DNA of 64,000 nt from Brassica napus (Eukaryota > Streptophyta > Magnoliopsida > Brassicales > Brassicaceae). This document shows, piece by piece, positions 36,361-47,529 of the stretch. Numbering within the stretch: position 1 is the stretch's first letter; each line of letters opens with the position of its first letter. The notes under the pieces were generated by a model. The model ran no database searches and was not told where the DNA came from. It saw nothing but the letters and a program-made list of their open reading frames with translations. The translations under genes were made by a program, and so were the position numbers. Where the stretch lies: assembly GCF_020379485.1 (NCBI RefSeq), contig NC_063444.1, forward strand, positions 1,002,652-1,066,651, given 5' to 3'.

Positions 36361-38135
36361 CTTTGTAATGAAAAATCTACAAATTGAAGTATTATTCTTC
36401 GAGAATTATTAACACAATCGTCAATACCTCATTGTTTTAATATTTTCGGTTTATTAAGTTATTTGATGAGTGAGATATACAAACCAAATGAGAATTATAT
36501 GTCAATAGTTTAGGTGTCTTGTTAATATTTGTTTCGGTTCATTTATTTAGATTTATTTCCTAAACGAAATCTATTTTTTACCTTTCTTCTCTTAGCTTAC
36601 ATTCGATTGATTTAAAAGACAGAGAAATGAAATACACCTATTTCAACTCAATGGCAGATCAATTTTCATCGACATACCTTTAATTCAATTTGACAGGGAC
36701 TGAACACTCTTTTATCAATATTAATGTTGAGTTGTTAACAAGATGATTGTACCATGAATAAACGACGCTTAGGAGGACTTGCGTACTGCCTTTAGTGAAA
36801 ATATTAACTTCCGATCCATGATTGCGTTGTTTGGTACTATCAGACAATAGTCATTAGCGACTCTAATCTACCAGTACATTGTTAGAATGTTTTATAGTAC
36901 ATACTTTTACCAACCAGTTGCAAGTTGAAACCATCTTTTAAAAAAGCCTTTAAAAATAAATGATGATTAAAGCTTTATACTAATTAGGTTCCAAGTGGGG
37001 AGTTATCTCGGGGGTCTCATTTGACGTGTGATGTTGAATTTATGAAAGATATTCTAATGATCTCGTGGTCCCTTTCATAGGGTATGCATAACCACCATGT
37101 TATGTTTTAATGTAACTAACAAATTGACAAAATGAGGTGAATGTGAGACTCCGAAACTTGAAAACTTCCATTAAACATGTACGAAAAACATAATCAAACT
37201 TGAGTAGTGCGAGTTCATGTTACGTATCTTATCTTGGTCAAAAAAAAAATGTTACGTATCTTATATTATACGTACATATTAGAGGATTATTTGGTGTGTT
37301 GCATATGTCATATGATATGCACATAGATCGTTATATTATCCTATCATATTACTGTTTTTTGCAAGTAATTAAATAAAAAGGGACACGAGGATAAAAGGTA
37401 AAAGAAAGTTTAGGATCATCATCTTTGTTTTTTATTCGGACTTTCAAATCAGACAAGACAACGAGGTATGGGTCTTTTAACATACAGAGACGAGACTTAA
37501 AATCCATCAAACCACCAATAAAAAAAAGGAAACGAGAGAAAACATCCAATTCAACTATCTGTTTGAATCAAGACAAGATATAAAGTGTATCATGCTGATT
37601 TTGAACAGATTATTAATATCTCAACCATCCTTTCATTGAGATATTAGAAAACTATAGAGGCTATTAATCTTTTTTTCTTATCATATCATCGTATGCATGC
37701 ATGTTGAATTCTAACTAGATACTTCAATTACTTGAGATATCATTTGTCGTGTATGTTCTCAATAACATAAATTGTTATATAATCACTTAATCAGACTCTA
37801 GCATGTCCCTAGGATTACTTCGGTTTCTTTTTATTATCAAAACAGATAATCACTTAATCAGCTTTTGACCTTAAAATCGTTATAAAAATAATATGAAGGC
37901 AGCTGCTGAAAAAATGCTGCAGGCTTTTAGCAACTGCCTCCCATATGCTTTATCTTTGTTTCAGAAATTGTAAATACGAGGATAATTAAGTACTTATGTT
38001 TTGAATGTTTCACAGTGAAACAAATAATGCAGTTAGGGCGCATTCATTAATTAAGAGAAAGTGCAGTGATGATGTTTTCTGTGCAAGTTAAAATAAAAGA
38101 AAATAGTAAAAGGTATATTCTTACACTACATGTTA
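36361..38135. other. Intergenic spacer upstream of SPATULA
   Basis: AT-rich, with no gene. It contains the micro-insertion at 37217. An open frame at 37349-37549 on the minus strand has no recognisable feature. Confidence 0.45.
37217..37264 (+). mobile_element. Micro-insertion: 16-bp oligo(A) tail with 16-bp target duplication
   Basis: Perfect 16-bp repeats (ATGTTACGTATCTTAT) at 37217-37232 and 37249-37264 flank CTTGGTC followed by 9 A. Confidence 0.7.
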
Positions 38136-38384
38136 GAGCATCTCCAAACCCGCTTTATTTTTCACTCTAAAATAGAGTTTAGAGTAAAAAAATGCTCTAA
38201 TGGTATTCTATTTCTCACTCTATAATAGAGTGAAAAATATGTTTACTCCAAATATAGAGTAATTTGTTTTTTTTGTTCATCACTCTATTTTCTATTCTAA
38301 AATAGAGTACCATTGGAACAAACTCAAACTCTATTATAGAGTTACTCTATTTTAGAGTAAAAAATAGAATAAGCCATTGGAAAT
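38136..38384. mobile_element. MITE with ACTCTATTTTAGAGT-type foldback
   Basis: It starts GAGCATCTCCAAA and ends CCATTGGAAAT, imperfectly inverted. The interior is a set of CACTCTA / TAGAGT palindromes. It has no coding capacity. Such elements are common in Brassica spacers. Confidence 0.55.
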
Positions 38385-38630
38385 TGTTTTATTGTGTAAC
38401 TTGAATGAGAATATCTTTTTATTTTTGTAACTGGGACTTGAATGAGAATATCATATTGACGATTTCGATTTTACAGCTGATACAATCTATAGTTTACTCT
38501 ACAGAGCAAGATCGGTTATAAAATCCAGATGATTGACATTTCTTTTTCACCAAACTGTTAAATATACATTACCAAGCTCTTATAAAATCCAGATGATTAA
38601 CTACGCCGAACAATTGCGACCTGGTTTTAT

Positions 38631-38877
38631 GACCATCTCCAATGATTCATACTATTTTTTACTATTTATAGAATAATTTTATAATAAAATTGAGTTATAT
38701 TTCAATAATACTCTATTTTAGAGTAAAAAGTATAGCGATGAACAAAGAAAAAACAACTTACTTCATATATAGAATAAATCCATTTTTTTATTCTATTATA
38801 AAATAAAAAATAAAGTACCATTGAAATATTTTTACTCTAAACTCTATTTTACAATAGAAAATATAGTAAGAGATGCA
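38631..38877. mobile_element. Second MITE of the ACTCTATTTTAGAGT family
   Basis: It starts GACCATCTCCAATGATTC and ends with the inverted ATAGTAAGAGATG. Interior motifs ACTCTATTTTAGAGT and TTTTACTCTAAACTC match the copy 250 bases to the left. Confidence 0.55.
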
Positions 38878-39526
38878 CTAATAATACTAAAACATATATG
38901 GATATATCATATATGTATATATAAACTTTTTGTTAATATTAACTGCAGAATTGTAAACATTTAAGTCAATGAATTGTATAATTGAGAAGAACAGTAAATT
39001 CTATAATTTTCATTATTCATCGTGCAATACAAGAACTGATTTAAAGTCGCACGTTAATTTAACGCATATGTCAGTAGCATGGGCTTAAAAGTCCATAGAA
39101 TAAAATAGCAACAACCAACTACGATGTATATTCTTTATTATCACGACACGAGTCGTAATATTTTTTAAATATATAGCGTTTCATACAACAGAATTAACGT
39201 CTGTGTTTCTCCTAACAAGTAAGAATTGGAATTGTCGTTCAAATTACCAAAAAAAAGGAATTTTTTTGTCAAACACAAAAGACGTATTACTTCATTTTCT
39301 ATAAACTAATGGAAGTTTTTCAAAATTTCCCCGTCAAAATTAAACTCTGATATATAAAATTCATTTTATTAGAGTTTCATCCGTGGTAGCACAGAGAACA
39401 TGCTTGACATTTTATACAGACTTCTATTTTAAACAATGGGTTACAAGAAAGCATATAAAAGCTTGTATCATTTGTTACCCAATAAAATAAAAACTAACTG
39501 CTAGTACTAGTTTAGTAAGTGTATCT

Positions 39527-39532
39527 CACGTG
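39527..39532. promoter_or_regulatory. G-box in the SPATULA promoter
   Basis: CACGTG lies 327 bases upstream of the SPT ATG. Work on Arabidopsis, as I recall it, implicates an E-box-type element in SPT carpel expression. Whether this is the same site is an inference. Confidence 0.4.
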
Positions 39533-39853
39533 CGACGAGGAATTGTTTTGGGAGAAGGAGAAAGAAAGAAAACACTCTTTTTATAATTTTTAGGAATTTT
39601 TATAATGTTACTTGCCTTGTTTGAAAAACCGTGAGAAGAAAAAAAAACACGAACTCATTGCTTTTGCTACAGTAACAGCTAGTCTAAACTTTTAACTCGG
39701 TGACAGTCCAATCATTATAACCCCTGTGTCTTAGCTGGCGCGTGACAGTTACTCTATTTTCTCTTCTCCATTGCCCATAAAAATCAAAAACTCTGCTTTT
39801 AATTGTTCACAGAGAGAGAGAGAAGTGAAGCAACAAAAAAAAAAGAAGAGATA

Positions 39854-41562
39854 ATGGGAGATAATAAGAAACTGATTTCATCTTCTTCTTCTTCAACTAA
39901 TACCTCGATTTACGACACTCGTGGTAATAATAGTAACAATCATCATCATCATCATCCTCCGTCATCTTCCGACGAGATTTCTCAGTTTCTCCGGCATATT
40001 TTCGACCGTTCTTCTCCTTTACCTTCTTACTACTCTCCGGCCATGACCACGACGACTTCCACGGCGGCGATAGGTGTTCAGGGAGACCCGCATGCAGACA
40101 ACCCGAGAAGCTTCGTTTCTACTACACCGGCGTCGAAGCGCGCCGTTGATTTCTCCGACGTTTTGATCGGCTCCGCCGCCGCCGCCGCCGGGTGTTATGG
40201 TTTCCCCGGCGGTGGTAACAACATTGCTCAAGGGAGCAGCTCGGGGACTCGTGTTTCGTCTTCTTCCATTGGAGCTAGCGGGAACGAGACCGACGAGTAT
40301 GACTGCGAAAGCGAGGTTTTGCTTTGAAACTTTGTCTCTTTGCATGTTCTAAGAGTTTCCATCTTTGTCTGTTTTCCGACAAAATTACCAACAGTGATTT
40401 TTCTCTTAACGGATCTGTACGCTTTTTTTTTTCCCACCTTAATTGTCTGAATGTTGATAATTAATTATAATGCACACCTTAACGTGGTTGGATGAAAAAA
40501 AATAGGAAGGAGTAGAAGCTGTGGTTGATGATGAGCTTCCCTCGAAGTCTCGTAACTCATCTAAGAGGTGCAGAGCTGCTGAAGTTCATAATTTGTCTGA
40601 AAAGGTTTAGTTTAACTAGGCTCTCCCAAAATTATAAGTTTTTTCAGACACAATCAATGCTATTGTTACTTGAGACTAATGTTACCTACTTTTTATGACA
40701 GAGGAGAAGAAGTAGAATCAATGAAAAAATGAAAGCTTTACAAAGTCTCATCCCTAATTCAAATAAGGTACTATTATGTATATAAACACACATTTACATG
40801 AATCATTTTTTTTCCTCCGATTCTGATGTACAATATACATGCCGTTGTTTTCATTGGGGGAAGACGGATAAGGCTTCGATGCTTGATGAAGCCATAGAGT
40901 ATCTGAAACAGCTTCAGCTCCAAGTTCAGGTCACTTAAAGATTAACTAATTAATTTGTTATAACGAAATATATATTGGTCTATTATCTGTGGCGGGTGAT
41001 GATAAGTTTTCTTATTTATTCTGATATTTGAAGATGTTGACAATGAGGAATGGGCTAAACTTGCATCCTTTATGCTTACCTGGAACTTCATTACACCCAC
41101 TGCAACTCTCACAGATCCGACCTCCAGAAACAAGCAATGATCCTCTGCTTAACCACTCCAACCAATATGCTTCGACTTCTAATGCACCGGATATGATCAA
41201 CATGCCTTCCGCGTACACAATGGAACCTTCCATCCGCAGTCACTTTGGACCTTTTCCCCACTTCACTCCACCTGTGGTGTGTTAGTTAAATTATCACATT
41301 TTCACTCTATAAACTTTAGATTCTTTTGAAAGCTAGTTTGCTTATTAGAAATATATTTGTTTCTTGAAAGGAGATGAGTCGAGAAGGCGGGTTAACTCAT
41401 CAGAGGTTGAACACTAGTGGTAAGATTGGCTCTGAATCTTAAAGAAGTTTATAATATTGACGGGAGACAATGTTAAAAAATGTTCCGACATTTTGGCAAT
41501 TTGCAGGAGAACATGCTGCGTTTGATGGACAACATCCTGAGATAAAAGATCGACTTACTTGA
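39854..41562 (+). CDS. SPT: SPATULA, bHLH regulator of carpel margin and germination
   Basis: Nuclear bHLH protein needed for style, stigma and transmitting tract growth; it also represses germination. Seven exons join in frame: 39854-40315, 40506-40604, 40702-40767, 40864-40929, 41034-41276, 41371-41419 and 41507-41562. They give about 346 residues, somewhat shorter than Arabidopsis SPT (373 as I recall). I use the ATG at 39854; the frame extends upstream without ATG. The N-terminus has Ser, Asn and His runs and the helix DEISQFLRHIFD. The acidic ETDEYDCESE segment precedes the bHLH (about residues 174-231: RCRAAEVHNLSEKRRRSRIN, then MLDEAIEYLKQLQLQVQ). The post-bHLH LHPLCLPG block is SPT-specific. 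Donor and acceptor dinucleotides are canonical. The order matches At4g36930. Confidence 0.94.
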
Positions 41563-42340
41563 ACCTCATTCTCAGTTTGGGGGGCTCTATGCGTTCTTGT
41601 TTCTTAGGTCGCAAGCAACGAAGCTGCATGACAATGAAAATGCATTTAGCGTCTTTTATATTTTTATAATTCTCTATATCTTTGTTGTTGTTAACATGAA
41701 TTCTAGAGACTAGTCATTGGACCTACTAGATATTATATAAAAGAAGACTTAACTTTTATTATGTTCATGGTGTAATGTAAATTTTCTAGATCATCGTCGC
41801 ATTGTATTGGGGCCTCTAGTTATAGATAAATGTCTAAATAACTTTTCTAATCAAATGATAATGATGTTGTAAGATATTTTTTCGATATATCGTCAAACAT
41901 TCTGCATTGATTCGTAAGCATCCACTCATATTATAGATAAAATAAATTTTCATTGCACCATCAAGAGAAAGTAGAACTGAGAAATTTTGAAAAATCTCAA
42001 ATTTATTACTGTATTAAAAAAAGAACGTAAAGGGGAGAACCTATTTTGTCTCAGGAAAACCTAATTGGTTACTTACACTTTACAGGTTAGTGTAAGTGCC
42101 AAGTTGTATGACTTCATCCATTTCCTCTGGCTCAATGAAGCTCCTGTGTCCTGTCGGTGAGCTGCATTTAGATTTCACAGTTGTAGTTTTGTCTGCTTCG
42201 GTCTTTGTATAAAACAAAGATATAACCATAGTATCAGCCTTGCCATTTTCTGAATTCTTGATCTCACCTTTTTGTATAACAACATTGTCTCATAATGATA
42301 TTCACCAACATCTCTCCGAATAAAAATTCAGAATTTAGAT
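41563..42340. other. SPATULA 3' region and spacer
   Basis: Downstream AT-rich sequence with no gene seen. NAPRT1, the next gene in Arabidopsis order, is not detectable here or further right. Confidence 0.5.
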
Positions 42341-43145
42341 TCCAACGTCATTGTTATTTGTTTGATTATTGGTTTATTATTTAGCTTATTATTATTACAT
42401 ACTCAACATGTATCCTAAAAACTAGAAATTGCAAGATGTAAAAGCAAAATGTATTATGGAATCAATATGAGACGTTATCACAAGGTAGGAAAATATTTGA
42501 AGGTAATTTCAAAATTAACACATATTATAGGGGTCATTGACCTAAAATTTACAAAACTTACCAAGTTTTTGATGAAATATACAAGTAGTTTTTTTTTAAT
42601 AAGAAACACCTGGGTCAATTGACCCACATGGTAACACTGTGGCTCCGCCACTGGTTTGCACTGTCTTTCCTCAGTAACAAGTTCATGATAGTTTAAATGT
42701 ATTAGGACTAACCCAATTATAATGTCTAAAAAACCAATCCAAATGCCGAAATTCTATAGCTACATTCTTAGCTCAATTGTTCTGTTTTTTTTTTTTAACT
42801 GAAAATTATTTATTATTTAGATAGTAACCAAATTACATAAATACATATACAACAACGAGAAACAAAAAAAAACTTTTTCAAAAAAATAAAATAAAATAAT
42901 GAGAAACAACAAATCTCCAACCTCATTGTTATTTGTTTGATTATTGGTTTATTATTTAGTTGTTTATTACATACTCAACATGTATACTAAAGAATAGAAA
43001 TTGTAGGACGTAAAAACAAAATGTATTATAGAATCAGTATGAGACGTTATCACAAAACTCGTTTGCACTGTTTTTTCTCAATAACAAGCTCATGAGAATC
43101 AGCTCAAATGTATTGGGCCTAACCCAATTATAATGTCTAAAAACT
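42341..43145. repeat. Tandem duplication of about 230 bp, first copy carrying a hAT remnant
   Basis: Unit one is 42341-42483 plus 42653-42735; unit two is 42916-43145. They share CATTGTTATTTGTTTGATTA, ATGAGACGTTATCACAA, TTTGCACTG and CCAATTATAATGTCTAAAAA in the same order at roughly 85-90% identity by eye. Unit one is interrupted at 42484-42652 by sequence ending CTCCGCCACTG. Confidence 0.8.
42484..42653. mobile_element. Left-truncated hAT-type MITE remnant
   Basis: The right end TGGCTCCGCCACTG is the same terminus as the complete element at 33675-33851. The matching left end and the 8-bp duplication are missing. The paralogous unit at 42916-43145 gives the empty site. Confidence 0.6.
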
Positions 43146-43662
43146 AACCTAAAGGCCCAAATTCAAGGAGAAGCGGATGGTGTTCGCGCAGCAGCACATG
43201 ATGACCCTTTCAAACTGGCTCCCCATATCAACAAAATGAGCAACGAAAGGAGATAGAAACACATGCGCTCTCTTGCTCTCTTGCTCTTTCTCTTTCTCTT
43301 TCTCTTGATTTAAGTTACACTCGAAACATTTCACACATGTAAAACAAGCTTCGAGTCCATTAATACAAGGTTTGGTGACTTTACTTGGTGGCAAAAGAAT
43401 TATTCCATCTTTCAACATATGACACTTTCATTAGTTAACTATAACCGACAAATAACAAATCAAACTTTTTTTTTATCTTTGGTTAACACTAAGCAGAGTA
43501 TATAAATGGCAAAAAAAAAAGTTTTGTGTTCTTTCAAAAAATAATCTAATATTCATTTACAATAGTCAACGAGCTAATTAACAAAAGATTAAATCAAGAC
43601 CGTCAATTCTCTAATTAACCCCATAATTATCTCCATCATGTGACTTGGTCTTTCTCCACTAA

Positions 43663-44727
43663 TTAAACTACTATACTACTCCCTTCAACCTCACGTACGT
43701 TGACCCAATCACATGAAACCGACCAATCAGGTACATTCTCGGAAACTAACCCACTGATTCTCTCCTTTGGTAAACATACCAAATAACTGAACGGTGAACA
43801 ATTAACCGGTGAGCAAACCGTAACTGAATCGTTAACCGAGTTCCAATCAGGAAAATCAAAAGGATCTCTCGGTGAAACCGAAGCCTCGTCTTCATCGCCA
43901 CACCTCAGTGAACCACTACTTCTCTCATCATCATGATCAACGGCTAAGAACGGATGATCCAAAAGCATCTGAGCCGTCCATCTCTCCACCGGGTCTTTGA
44001 CAAAACACCTCCTCACGAAATCTTTCCCTTCCTCCGACAACTCAACCGGAATCTTCGGAACATCTCCCGAACCGATACGAACCATCAAAGACATTACGTT
44101 CCCAACTCCTTCCTCCAAACACCATGCCGTTTTGCCACTCGACATCTCAACTACACACCATCCCAACGCCCAAACATCCGCCGGAGACTCAAACTCGCCG
44201 CGATTAACCGCTTCCGGCGCCAAATATAACGGCGTTCCTCTTATCTCATCCACGGTCTCGCCCCTCCGTTTCGCCAACCCGAAATCGGAAATCTTCACGC
44301 CTCCGTCGCCGAACACCAAAACATTCTCAAGCTTTACATCGCAATGAGAGTAACCATTCGCGTGGACGCGACGCAACCCTTTAACAATCGACCTCGTGAA
44401 CCGCCGCACTTCGAACTCCGGCAGCCCCTCGCCGGAGTTCTTGATCCTATCCCTCAAGTTTCCGCCGGAAGCGTACTCGAGAAACAGATTGTATACCTCC
44501 TCTCCGTTCTCCACCGTCGTTGCTCCTCCGAAACACCGCACGATCTCCGGACAGTGGCCGAGATCGTCAAGAACGTCTCTCTCGTTGCGTAACGCGGCGG
44601 AGCAGACTGCTCCGGAGGATTTCACGGCGATCAAGGGAGGAAAGGAGGTTGAGCTTGCGGAGGTAGTGGCTAGACTAACGGTGGAGAAGCTCCCGTGACC
44701 TATTGTCTCTCGACGAACCCACTCCAT
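43663..44727 (-). CDS. MAPKKK21: MAPKKK21-like protein kinase
   Basis: Intronless MEKK-like Ser/Thr kinase of 354 residues, expected to phosphorylate MAPKKs in stress or hormone signalling. Kinase motifs appear in order: glycine loop GHGSFSTV (10-17), IAVKSS with Lys36, catalytic loop HCDVKLENV (Asp130, Lys132), DFGLAK (148-153), activation-loop GTPLYLAPE (164-172). The catalytic loop has HCD in place of HRD, so this is a non-RD kinase as in MAPKKK13-21. It has a Ser-rich tail of about 90 residues after the domain and no N-terminal regulatory region. The ATG at 44725-44727 follows a 90-base leader and a TATA box; a Helitron end lies directly upstream. Gene order fits At4g36950. Confidence 0.9.
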   Translation of the reverse strand: MEWVRRETIGHGSFSTVSLATTSASSTSFPPLIAVKSSGAVCSAALRNERDVLDDLGHCPEIVRCFGGATTVENGEEVYNLFLEYASGGNLRDRIKNSGEGLPEFEVRRFTRSIVKGLRRVHANGYSHCDVKLENVLVFGDGGVKISDFGLAKRRGETVDEIRGTPLYLAPEAVNRGEFESPADVWALGWCVVEMSSGKTAWCLEEGVGNVMSLMVRIGSGDVPKIPVELSEEGKDFVRRCFVKDPVERWTAQMLLDHPFLAVDHDDERSSGSLRCGDEDEASVSPRDPFDFPDWNSVNDSVTVCSPVNCSPFSYLVCLPKERISGLVSENVPDWSVSCDWVNVREVEGSSIVV

Positions 44728-44818
44728 TAATTGTAGAACTCAAAGCACAGAGAAATAAAAAGTCTACGAAACAGTTAGTTTCTCTCTGTACTTTCTTCTG
44801 CAACTCTACTTGTTCTGT

Positions 44819-44829
44819 CTTTATATATA
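44819..44829 (-). promoter_or_regulatory. TATA box of MAPKKK21, abutting a Helitron 3' end
   Basis: The minus strand reads TATATATAAAG, 92 bases upstream of the start codon. The next upstream base belongs to the CTAG terminus of a Helitron, so the native upstream promoter is displaced. Confidence 0.6.
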
Positions 44830-45775
44830 CTAGGGGTTTGCCGGCGCTACGCGCCGGTTTTGCTAACATTGATATGGTTTATCTATAATTTTATAATCAA
44901 GAACATTTTCAACAACATTTTAGAAAACAAAATATGTATAGATCATATGGAAGTATATTAATTTGATTGTAGTTTGTGCATAGTTATTATAAAAAAAATT
45001 TAAGTTTAAATATATGCATGACAATTTGAAAGTGTAATAGCTGGACTATTTATTATTTAACTGAAAATTATTAATTCTAATGGGTTAGAAAACATGTTTA
45101 CCGAGTATGCTCATGTTCCGCTCTAGAGAATCATCAATTCATCATCCTATGATTCATCACCTTCTCTCTTAACATGTACACACAAAAAGTGAAAACAAAT
45201 TCATAGTGAGATTTTTCATATGATTATATGTGTCACGGACCGACGGGTCTAAAAATACAGATTACATTGAGGGGAGCTTGTTGTTTTGGTACCTCAGTTT
45301 GCTGAGAAAATGAAGTATTTTGAACAGAGATGATCTCATCATCTTTCTCGCATCTTGAATACTCGTTTAGATATCTCTGCATAGTCATATTTCTCGCATC
45401 TTGAATATTCGTTTAGATATCTCTGCATAGTCCAAATATATATATGGTTTGTTAGTTGTTGACAGCCAAAACTTCATGATTCTATTTAAAATTTTTATCG
45501 GAAGATATGCAGTTTCCTTCCTATTGATTGGAAAACACTGAAGGAAAGATATACTAAAAATTTTAGAGAAAAAATGTAGTTGGATTAATTATAAAACTGG
45601 TATTAAATTAAGTCGGAAGTAACAAAATTAAAGAAAAAGCTATCTTTTGTTTTGCCATAACGTCTTCTAGATAGAAGGAAACAAAATGTAAACAAAATTT
45701 GGGACAGAAATTTAAAAAACCCCTAGTTTAAAATAAAAATAGTCTTCTGTAGTTTCATTCTTTAATATAATAGGA
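44830..45775 (-). mobile_element. Non-autonomous Helitron (3' end clear, 5' end inferred)
   Basis: On the minus strand the 3' terminus is a 7-bp stem with 3-base loop (CCGGCGC-GTA-GCGCCGG, 44857-44841) followed 7 bases later by CTAG, next to a T. This is the Helitron signature. A 5' TC start preceded by A fits at 45775 (TCCTATTATATTAAAG), giving 946 bp and A/T flanks. No Rep/helicase frame is present. The 5' end is my inference; an alternative further right would make the element larger. Confidence 0.65.
45344..45432. repeat. 43-bp tandem repeat, period 46
   Basis: Positions 45344-45386 and 45390-45432 differ at one base. They lie inside the inferred Helitron. Confidence 0.85.
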
Positions 45776-46755
45776 TTGTAGGATTCGTACCTTTCAAAAA
45801 GGCTTTTTGCTTAAGTTGATATTTGCAAGCCTTAGCACAATATATTTGTTTTCATCAGGACCAAGTACATAAAATATGTATATCTTAACTAATAAAGTTG
45901 CCTTTTTTAACTAATATTCCACTCTAAAATGCACACGAAGACATGTTTACAATGAGAGAGACCACATAATGCATATTTCAATTTGATCATTTTTAAGACT
46001 TTCAATATGAGACATACTCACGACTCTCTATGACAGTCTTTAGCAAAGATCTCAAGACCTTCTCTACAATATTCTTTAGCAAAAGAAACTTGTAACAGTT
46101 GTTTTCACATACTGCACAAACGGTCTTTGGAAGGTGTTCTCTATCTGAATCAGTCATCACTCATCACATTATCAGTGTCGTTCACGACTCTAACGTTTGG
46201 ACCATCTTGATACTTTCCCATGCATTTGCAAGTCAATCAGATCTTTTCATGCTTGTCATTGCCTTCTGAGTCATCCAACAACACAAATCATCCTACTTCT
46301 TGCAATTTCCTCACATACAAACTCTTACCCTCTTTAATGCTAATCCAACTTCTGGAACTGCTTCTACAGCAAAAAAAAAAAAAAGAAAAAGTTTATACAG
46401 CTTTCACTGTGCGTCCATGATTAACAAAGTAGAAGCTGATTGCAGCAGAGCAAGCTTCAAGTTGATTGTTTATTTATAAAGAGAAAACGGAATCTATCGC
46501 TTCAAGACCTTAATAAGATTAATCTTACTGGTTTCCTGAAGACGTCATGCAAGATCTCCAACGCAACTCATATGATCAACTGAGCTCCCAGTACACTATA
46601 ACACCATGAAAGATCCCTCATTACCTACACAAAAAAAAGAACTTTAAGCAAATAAGCCGTCCGGAGAAAGAAAGAAAGAAACAGCTTTTATGACCACACA
46701 CAGATCAAAAGCATCAGACTTAGACTTGGCAATGTTTTCATCGTTCTGCAGAAAC
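45776..46755. other. Spacer between the Helitron and the DnaJ fragment
   Basis: AT-rich sequence without a recognisable gene. Later DnaJ exons that would follow 46756 are not found here. Confidence 0.45.
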
Positions 46756-47279
46756 CTTCATTCCAGATCCCTGGCATCCACCGCAAGTCATCGAAGCTCC
46801 AGACTTCAAACCCTTTCTGCCATCATAAAAATCAAATTAACGTCACCAAACAACTCTTTCATAAACCTAAAAAAGTATTAACCCGTTACACTTTGAGCAC
46901 AAAGCCTTCCTAGAAAGCGAGAGCTTCTTCGTTATCCCGAGATAAAGATCCTCAAGGGAAACCTTCAGAGGGTGAACAACATCTTCACCACACCTCTGCC
47001 TCCTTCCACAGCTGCTGCTACCTAATCAAAACCAAAAAAATCAAACCTTTATCATCTATTCAAAAGTCAAAAACTCAAAACCGATTGGGAGATGAGAGAC
47101 TAACCTTCGAAAGGGTGTCCACCACCATCACCAAAGAAGGATGAGAAGATATCAAAGGGGTCATGACCACCGCCTCCACCACCCATTCCTTCCTTGAGCG
47201 CATCCTCACCGTACTGATCATAGATCTCACGCTTCTCCGGATCGCTGAGAACCTCATAAGCCTGAGCTAGCTCCTTGAA
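46756..47279 (-). pseudogene. DnaJ (type I, ATJ2/ATJ3-like) gene fragment
   Basis: Three exons of a cytosolic type I HSP40 lie on the minus strand. The first (47279-47105) encodes [20 protein letters not shown] and the Gly/Phe region [11 protein letters not shown]. The second (47021-46883) encodes VHPLKVSLEDLYLG and CSKCNG. The third (46816-46756) encodes LKSGASMTCGGCQGSGMK, part of the zinc-finger domain. Junctions keep frame and splice sites, so the piece moved as genomic DNA. The first J-domain exon with the HPD motif and all later exons are missing, so no functional co-chaperone can result. The sequence upstream of 47279 is open to an ATG at 47522, but its text is unlike DnaJ. The fragment is not part of the ancestral gene order. 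Confidence 0.82.
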
Positions 47280-47529
47280 CTGCACATAGACGAAACCAGT
47301 TGACCTAAAGCTCGCGATTTTCAGATCTAATCGATCGGACAAATCCAAAGAAGGAAAAAGAGAGGAAGATGGAACGAAATCATTAAGAACGTATTGATTG
47401 TGTAGAAATGGCTCGATTACTACTTGGTTTCTTTGCTCTTCAATTGGAGAAGACGAACTGGTAGAGGTGAAGCAAAGCCTCATCCCGTGTTTCTTTGTGT
47501 GTTTTGGGTCCAGTTGGACCAATTAAAAA

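Noticed and set aside
40019..40437. Minus-strand proteins opposite SPATULA exon 1
   Set aside because: Antisense shadows of the SPT coding exon.
43149..43418. Cysteine-rich minus-strand small protein
   Set aside because: It overlaps the tandem duplication, its Lys-Glu run is a simple repeat, and no family pattern is recognisable.
44344..44698. Plus-strand genes opposite MAPKKK21
   Set aside because: Antisense shadows of the kinase frame.
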